NCBI GenBank assembly: GCA_024707255.1
Contig: JANQAC010000002.1
Coordinates: 1,544,001 to 1,608,000 of the forward strand
Length of the DNA stretch: 64,000 nt
From: Asticcacaulis sp.
Lineage (GTDB): Bacteria > Pseudomonadota > Alphaproteobacteria > Caulobacterales > Caulobacteraceae
Direction of reading: 5' to 3'
Shown: positions 63,000 to 64,000 of the stretch, piece after piece
Layout of the letters: each line of letters starts with the position of its first letter
How positions within the stretch are numbered: the first letter of the stretch is position 1
Position numbers and translations under genes: made by a program
Notes under the pieces: generated by a model
Databases searched by the model: none
What the model saw: only the letters and a program-made list of their open reading frames with translations
Told to the model about the DNA's origin: nothing

Positions 63000-64000
63000 A
63001 TGACACAGGATGCGAAGACCGCCGCCGCGCCGGGCTGGCTGGAAAAGATCAGCTATGGCTCAGGCGATTTCGGCTTCAATCTCTACTGGACAACCATCAG
63101 CGCCTTTCTGCTGATCTTCTATACCGACAGCTTCGGCCTCAATGCCGCCGCCGCCGGCACCATGCTGCTCACCACCAAGCTGGTCGATGCCTTCGCCGAT
63201 CCGATCATGGGGGCCGTGGCCGACCGGACTCGCACCAAATGGGGTCGTTTCCGCCCCTGGCTTTTGTGGGCCGCCGTACCGCTGGCCGCTTCCGGCGTCC
63301 TGACCTTCACCACGCCCGATCTCGATTCCACAGCCAAGCTGGTCTACGCCTATGCCACATTCGCCCTGATGATGGTCATCTATTCGGTCATCAACATCCC
63401 TTACGGCGCGCTTTCCGGCGTTCTGACCAGCGAACCCCAGGCGCGCACCCAGCTCAACAGTTTCCGCTTTGTCGGCGGCTTCCTGGGCGGCACATTCGTC
63501 ACCTATATGACCCCCAAGTTGGTCAAATATCTCGGTGGTGCAAATGAGGTGCTGGGTTGGCAACTGACCATGACGATCTACGGCATAATTGCCTGTGTCC
63601 TGTTCTTCACCCTGTTCCTGACAGCGCGCGAACGTGTCGAGCCGGTTATCGAGCAAAAGGTCAGCCCGTGGAAGGATATCGGCGATCTGCTGCAAAACCG
63701 CCCCTGGCTAATCATGTTCGTGCTGGCCCTGGTGGTCATGGTGACGATCAGCACGCGCATGGGCGCCAGCGCCTATTACATCAAATACTATGTCGGTCGC
63801 CCCGATCAGACGGGCCTGTTCCTGACCGTATATGGCGGCGCCCTGGCCGCCGGCTCGCTGATCACCCCCCCTGCTCACCCGCCTGATCGACAAGCGCCGG
63901 CTGCTGATCATTCTGATGGTGCTGGTGGGCGTCCTGTCCTCAGTTTTCGTATTCATCCCCAAAGACCAGATCGGCCTGATGTATGCTCTGCAAATTGCCA
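63000..64000 (+). CDS. GPH-family sugar:cation symporter (MFS-like), frameshift at a C7 run, 3' end outside window
   Basis: Starts at ATG 63000. LEKISYGSGDFGFNLYWTTISAFLLIFYTDSFGL is followed by KLVDAFADPIMGAVADRTRTKWGRFRPWLLWAAVP, the signature of the glycoside-pentoside-hexuronide (MelB-like) family. Then SVINIPYGALSGVLTSEPQARTQLNSFRFVGGFLGG and further helices come. The frame is lost at the C7 run 63865-63871. With six C it continues LLTRLIDKRRLLIILMVLVGVLSSVFVFIP to the window end. It probably imports a sugar or glycoside released by an exported hydrolase such as the GH99-like neighbour. Confidence 0.88.
   Translation, partial: MTQDAKTAAAPGWLEKISYGSGDFGFNLYWTTISAFLLIFYTDSFGLNAAAAGTMLLTTKLVDAFADPIMGAVADRTRTKWGRFRPWLLWAAVPLAASGVLTFTTPDLDSTAKLVYAYATFALMMVIYSVINIPYGALSGVLTSEPQARTQLNSFRFVGGFLGGTFVTYMTPKLVKYLGGANEVLGWQLTMTIYGIIACVLFFTLFLTARERVEPVIEQKVSPWKDIGDLLQNRPWLIMFVLALVVMVTISTRMGASAYYIKYYVGRPDQTGLFLTVYGGALAAGSLITPPAHPPDRQAPAADHSDGAGGRPVLSFRIHPQRPDRPDVCSANC

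Overview
The window looks like chromosome of a stalked alphaproteobacterium of the order Caulobacterales, most likely Asticcacaulis or a near relative. This is inferred from gene content and order, not from a search. The support is a fliX / flgI-flgJ-flbY flagellar block, an EipA (DUF1134) protein, a single-cysteine DksA, Tad-type pilus genes, a CtrA-type box (TTAA-N7-TTAA), a sigma-54 promoter in front of flgI, and the order SPOR protein-nagZ-scpA-scpB-tatABC-serS-surE-pcm ... nlpD-yajC-secD-secF. Base composition is GC-rich, with one clearly AT-rich island inside serS.

Layout. 1-9 kb: the end of a membrane acyltransferase-like gene, small membrane proteins, an Lrp/AsnC regulator divergent from an Asp/Glu racemase, a 2OG-Fe(II) oxygenase, a lipoprotein with a striking 28-bp inverted repeat at its end, a LOG-VIT pair, gltX and a CBS-PAS-GGDEF-EAL protein. 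9-13 kb: dksA, a nucleosidase, fliX and the flgI-flgJ-flbY operon. 13-23 kb: a TonB-like protein, uvrA, a carbonic-anhydrase-fold lipoprotein lacking two zinc ligands, two membrane proteins, trmFO, a DUF1353 lipoprotein, a phytoene-synthase-like protein and a PuuD-like protein. 23-38 kb: secF-secD-yajC, an NlpD-like factor, tRNA-Cys, a reversed ECF-sigma cassette, then pcm-surE-serS-tatCBA-scpBA-nagZ-SPOR on the minus strand. 38-52 kb: GNAT, a GAF histidine kinase, a TetR/MFS pair, TadG/TadE-like proteins, a CAU-anticodon tRNA, a SIMPL protein, a CtrA-box micro-ORF, an oxygenase/oxidoreductase pair, EipA, an M28 peptidase, an SGNH esterase and a TonB-C-like protein. 52-64 kb: lepA, a triplet of DUF6491-like proteins, mnmC, two tiny lipoproteins, motA, a lytic transglycosylase, rpmJ, a DUF2312 protein, a GH99-like protein and a truncated GPH-type sugar transporter.

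Twelve genes, several of them normally essential (gltX, secF) or universal (lepA, uvrA), are broken by single-base frameshifts. Most of these lie in or beside short homopolymers. The pattern points to uncorrected sequencing indels rather than real pseudogenes, so these genes are annotated at their restored full extent.

The most interesting biology is: a roughly 75-residue AT-rich insertion in the catalytic half of SerRS, with palindromic repeats on both sides of the gene; a CtrA box 8 bases upstream of an unrecognised 46-residue membrane peptide; a self-contained ECF-sigma cassette inserted between pcm and nlpD beside tRNA-Cys; and a probably non-catalytic carbonic anhydrase homologue.
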